Source: Acetofilamentum sp. (lineage in GTDB: Bacteria; Bacteroidota; Bacteroidia; Bacteroidales; JAFGXI01). From it: 6,150 nt of DNA. Within the stretch, counting starts at the first letter, position 1; each line of letters opens with the position of its first letter. The notes beneath the pieces were generated by a model, which saw only the letters and a list, made by a program, of their open reading frames with translations, was not told the origin of the DNA and ran no database searches. This document shows, one piece after another, positions 5,987 to 6,150 of the stretch. Made by a program: the position numbers and the translations under genes. Location: the NCBI GenBank assembly GCA_020720565.1, contig DYOK01000061.1, positions 1 to 6,150 of the forward strand. The letters are read 5' to 3'.

Positions 5987-6150
5987 CCATTTATATTGCT
6001 CTTTATAATACCCTTCGATCTCAATATTCAAGTTGTGGAATTTCACATTGTTTGCATACCAATTTCGGGTACTACATACTGTAAAAAATTAAATTCAGTT
6101 ATCAAATTCAATTATACATTTTGTATAGTACATTTTGTATAGTACATTTT
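5987..6150. other. Apparently non-coding right end of the window
   Basis: No convincing gene is seen on either strand. The longest open frames here overlap the terminator and lack family features. The segment is AT-rich and ends in a short tandem repeat, so the next gene probably begins beyond the edge. Confidence 0.6.
6116..6150. repeat. 14-bp tandem repeat cut by the window edge
   Basis: The unit ACATTTTGTATAGT occurs twice exactly (6116-6129, 6130-6143), followed by a half unit to the last base. The number of copies beyond the window is unknown. The unit contains TTTG followed by TATA, so promoter-like elements recur every 14 bp. Confidence 0.85.

Noticed and set aside
5807..6046. 79-codon open frame on the - strand
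   Set aside because: It overlaps the end of the lipoprotein gene and its terminator, its composition looks like non-coding AT-rich DNA, and no motif is visible.
5951..6142. 63-codon open frame on the + strand
   Set aside because: It begins inside the lipoprotein terminator and runs into the tandem repeat, with no family resemblance; it is a chance frame.
1..6150. CRISPR array, tRNA, rRNA, insertion sequence, phage or toxin-antitoxin genes
   Set aside because: No spaced direct repeats, cloverleaf-like segment, transposase or integrase motif, or small toxin-antitoxin pair was seen on either strand.

Overview
The window looks like chromosomal DNA from a Bacteroidota bacterium (Flavobacteriia/Cytophagia/Bacteroidales type; the genus cannot be fixed). 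The clues are AT-rich sequence, starts without Shine-Dalgarno sites but preceded by A-rich stretches, TAnnTTTG-type promoter elements, a type IX secretion (T9SS) sorting tail at the left edge, and a lipoprotein of a style common in this phylum.

Layout, left to right. Positions 3-176 (+) are the last 57 codons of a secreted protein ending in a T9SS C-terminal sorting domain. Eleven bases later comes a ferritin-like/rubrerythrin-type diiron protein (188-685, +), closed by a strong intrinsic terminator (765-800). An unusual 146-bp foldback region (811-956) lies just upstream of a small two-repeat TerB-like protein (982-1395, +). A 626-residue UbiD-family prenyl-FMN decarboxylase follows (1536-3416, +). 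It converges, with a 10-bp gap, on a bacteriohemerythrin gene (3427-3870, -). A 239-bp divergent intergenic region carries a good Bacteroidota promoter facing each way and leads to a TerC/Alx-family membrane protein (4110-5099, +). A separate lipoprotein gene (5224-5928, +) ends at an intrinsic terminator (5953-5986). The remaining sequence appears non-coding and runs into a 14-bp tandem repeat cut by the window edge.

The genes do not form one operon or a recognisable new system. Several share a loose theme of iron, oxygen or metal handling: a diiron ferritin-like protein, an O2-binding hemerythrin, a TerC-type (probable Mn2+) transporter, a TerB-like protein, and a prenyl-FMN decarboxylase possibly involved in quinone synthesis. 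This is a set of housekeeping and stress genes rather than an obvious mobile or defence island. The most unusual item is the foldback region at 811-956, where one central arm can pair with either of two flanking arms, giving two mutually exclusive hairpins inside a third enclosing stem.
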